NCBI GenBank assembly: GCA_013391845.1
Contig: CP058414.1
Span: 434,001 to 498,000, forward strand
Origin: Pseudoalteromonas shioyasakiensis
GTDB lineage: Bacteria; Pseudomonadota; Gammaproteobacteria; Enterobacterales; Alteromonadaceae
Length of the DNA: 64,000 nt
Direction of reading: 5' to 3'
The translations under genes and the position numbers were made by a program. The notes under the pieces were generated by a model, which had not been told where the DNA came from, ran no database searches, and saw only the letters and a list, made by a program, of their open reading frames with translations. Position 1 is the stretch's first letter. Every line of letters starts with the position of its first letter. Shown here one piece after another: positions 62,037 to 64,000 of the stretch.

Positions 62037-64000
62037 TTACTCATAACGAAGGATTAATGATGGACGGGTGCTGGCCGCCTTGAAGGCAAGGGTTGCGACA
62101 GTCAGCCAAGTAAAGAGTGCGACCAAAAGTGCCGCAGTGCCATACACCCACACGGCTTGCTCAATACGGTCGTTAAAACCTTGCAACCAGTCATCCATTA
62201 GCCAATAAGCTAGAGGCAAAGCAATTGCCGCTGCTGCGAATACTACGATTAAAAACTCACGGGCAAGTAGGTTAACTAAACTTAAACGGGTTGCACCCAA
62301 TACTTTTCGAATGGCTAATTGCTTTTGCTGACGTTTCGCTGCAAACGCAGCAAGTCCAAATAAACCTAAGCAACTTAAAAACATGGCCAGCACAGAGAAG
62401 TTTCGAATGAGCACAAACAAATCATGCTCGACGCTATAAACCTTGGCTAAGTCTTGCTGCATCAAGCTAAATTGCGGATCGGCGGTTAAATTAAACTGCT
62501 TTAAAAGCTGGCGTAACTGATTAAATAACTGAGAAAAGTTTGCTTGTTCGGTGCTTACCACCAATCGAACGGTTGATTGCGAGCTATACCCTGCTGAAAA
62601 TGACACAGGCAGCCAATCATCTTTCGCCGAACCGACTTTAATGTCTTTTACCACACCGACAATGGTTGCATTAATATTGCGATAAAGCCCCTGAACATGC
62701 AGACCTACCACCTCATCCACATTATCGTAGCCAGCACGCTTTGCCATTTGTTCGGTCACCAAAATAGCCATTGCTTGAAGGTTACCTTCGCCCTGCTGCG
62801 CCTCAGTATGCTCATCGGTAGAGTGCAGCCAATCGCTCTGAAACTGTGGTGAAAAATCTCGGCCTGCAAGTAGTGTCAGACCCAAGGTTTCAACGGCATG
62901 GAAACCTGTGCCTATGGTCGGTGGCAGTTCGCTTTCTTCGTAGCCATTGGGCCAACGGAAATAAAAGCTTTCAAGAATACTGTCGGTTAAATCTGTGTCT
63001 GTAGTGGTCACTTGCATGACACCTGGCAGCGCACGGATCTCATTAAGTATCGCGTGTTCTTTTTCCATCAATTGCTTGCTGCTTAAATCATGTATCACAA
63101 TGCGATCTGTCGCATCATAACCAAGCGACAAGTTTTGCAAGAACGTTAACTGTTGTAAGCTCACCATAGTACAAACAATTAAGGCCATTGCCATGGCTGC
63201 TTGAAATACTAACAGGCCTTTACGCACCGCTTGACCTGTTTGCAATTGCCCTGCAAGTAAACTTTTTAGCGATGCGCGTGCGACACAAAAAGCCGGATAA
63301 GCACCAGATATTAAAGCCAATAAAAACACCACGCCCAATACAGCTAGCAATTGTGACCAGTCCCAAATAAGCTGCAATGGTCGATTCGCAAAGGCACTAA
63401 AACTTGGTAATAACATCTCAACCCAACACAACGCTAACAACGTAGCAAGGATCACCAATAGCAAGGCTTCTAACAAAAATTGCAGTATTAATTGTCGCTT
63501 ACTCGCCCCCAAGGTTTTGCGCATGGCAATTTCTTTGATGCGATAAAGCAATTGCGATACCGCAATATTAATGTAATTGGCTGCAGCAATAGCGAGTAGT
63601 AAGACACTTAGCACCAAGCTCAAGTTCACTAAAAAAGCCGAGCCGCCTGGTTTAAATTCAAAGGGCGAATGGGCTTTAAAGTACACCTCTCGCATCGGCA
63701 CTAAACGATACTCAAGTTGGCTATTCTTTAACTGATATTTTTCGATAAGACGACTAGCTAACAGCTTTTCGATGTCTTTTAAATCAGCTCCTTGCTGAGT
63801 TTTTAGATAAACATAACTCGATATATCGTTATGTATGGTGAAATCAACAGACACTAAAGCATGGAACAAAAAGTGACTGTTATCGGGTAAATCATCAAAA
63901 ACAGCACCCACAGTGACACTTTGCTCGCCCATCAATAACGTTTGTCTGAACGCTTTAGTGGCGCTACCAAACAGCCTTGTGGCTTCACTGTTACTCAGAG
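62037..64000 (-). CDS. MacB/FtsX-type ABC permease, 5' end outside the window
   Basis: The frame is open from the stop at 62037 to the right edge (at least 654 codons; LSNSEATRLFG at the edge is the usual MacB periplasmic segment), so the start lies outside. It has a first FtsX domain (LSLVLSVLLLAIAAANYINIAVSQLLYRIKEIAMRKTLGASKRQL, VVFLLALISGAYPAFCVARASL), a second anchor and periplasmic part, and a final FtsX domain ending STRPSLILRYE. An ATPase gene is expected upstream of it, beyond the window. Substrate unknown. Confidence 0.88.
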   Translation of the reverse strand, partial: LSNSEATRLFGSATKAFRQTLLMGEQSVTVGAVFDDLPDNSHFLFHALVSVDFTIHNDISSYVYLKTQQGADLKDIEKLLASRLIEKYQLKNSQLEYRLVPMREVYFKAHSPFEFKPGGSAFLVNLSLVLSVLLLAIAAANYINIAVSQLLYRIKEIAMRKTLGASKRQLILQFLLEALLLVILATLLALCWVEMLLPSFSAFANRPLQLIWDWSQLLAVLGVVFLLALISGAYPAFCVARASLKSLLAGQLQTGQAVRKGLLVFQAAMAMALIVCTMVSLQQLTFLQNLSLGYDATDRIVIHDLSSKQLMEKEHAILNEIRALPGVMQVTTTDTDLTDSILESFYFRWPNGYEESELPPTIGTGFHAVETLGLTLLAGRDFSPQFQSDWLHSTDEHTEAQQGEGNLQAMAILVTEQMAKRAGYDNVDEVVGLHVQGLYRNINATIVGVVKDIKVGSAKDDWLPVSFSAGYSSQSTVRLVVSTEQANFSQLFNQLRQLLKQFNLTADPQFSLMQQDLAKVYSVEHDLFVLIRNFSVLAMFLSCLGLFGLAAFAAKRQQKQLAIRKVLGATRLSLVNLLAREFLIVVFAAAAIALPLAYWLMDDWLQGFNDRIEQAVWVYGTAALLVALFTWLTVATLAFKAASTRPSLILRYE

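Overview
The window looks like a chromosomal segment of a marine gammaproteobacterium of the Alteromonadales, most probably Pseudoalteromonas. The reasons are the moderately AT-rich base composition, the closely Pseudoalteromonas-like proteins (tricorn-type S41 peptidase, RhlE, GlmS with a DeoR regulator, ZrgA, DUF3297, several TonB-dependent receptors), and the intergenic repeats. This placement comes from family recognition, not a database search. No tRNA, rRNA, CRISPR array, insertion sequence or phage gene was seen.

Region 1 (1-28.6 kb) is a nearly complete L-arabinan / L-arabinose utilisation locus. It holds the end of a sodium:solute symporter and five GH43 enzymes: two exo-arabinofuranosidase-like, two endo-arabinanase-like, and one arabinofuranosidase/xylosidase-like. 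It also holds a GH127/GH146 beta-L-arabinofuranosidase lipoprotein cotranscribed with a GPH-family symporter and a degenerate FKBP-like protein, a large TonB-dependent receptor, and the cluster araB-araD-araA-HAD phosphatase-galM-GH43/ricin lipoprotein. Divergent transaldolase and nearby transketolase genes take xylulose 5-phosphate into central metabolism. The polysaccharide would be cut at the surface by lipoprotein arabinanases, imported through the TonB-dependent receptor, trimmed in the periplasm, and carried across the inner membrane by the SSS and GPH symporters. It then enters AraA, AraB and AraD. No arabinose regulator lies in the window, but a recurring GTATGATwAT element in front of four of these genes suggests a common one. 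Two small DUF4019 paralogues, a coiled-coil protein and intergenic repeats interrupt the locus at 15.3-17.4 kb.

Region 2 (28.7-38.5 kb) handles metals. A siderophore-type TonB-dependent receptor overlaps a DUF1624 membrane protein, and a small TonB-C-domain protein is divergent to them. After a DUF3297 gene comes a zinc island: zrgA, a Zur-like Fur-family regulator and a MerC-like membrane protein on the minus strand, divergent from a ZnuD-type receptor with histidine-rich loops and an AztD-like metallochaperone lipoprotein. Two Zur-box-like palindromes sit between the two operons.

Region 3 (38.5-64 kb) is mixed. It contains a tricorn-like S41 peptidase, RhlE helicase, a frameshifted esterase, an exported D-aminoacylase-type amidohydrolase, a membrane diguanylate cyclase, glmS with its DeoR regulator, and a CadC-like regulator divergent from a MacA/LolD/MacB-like ABC efflux operon. 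A truncated S9 peptidase remnant follows. Then come a hexapeptide acetyltransferase, an acyltransferase-3 membrane protein, a LytTR regulator, and an ABC permease that runs off the right end.
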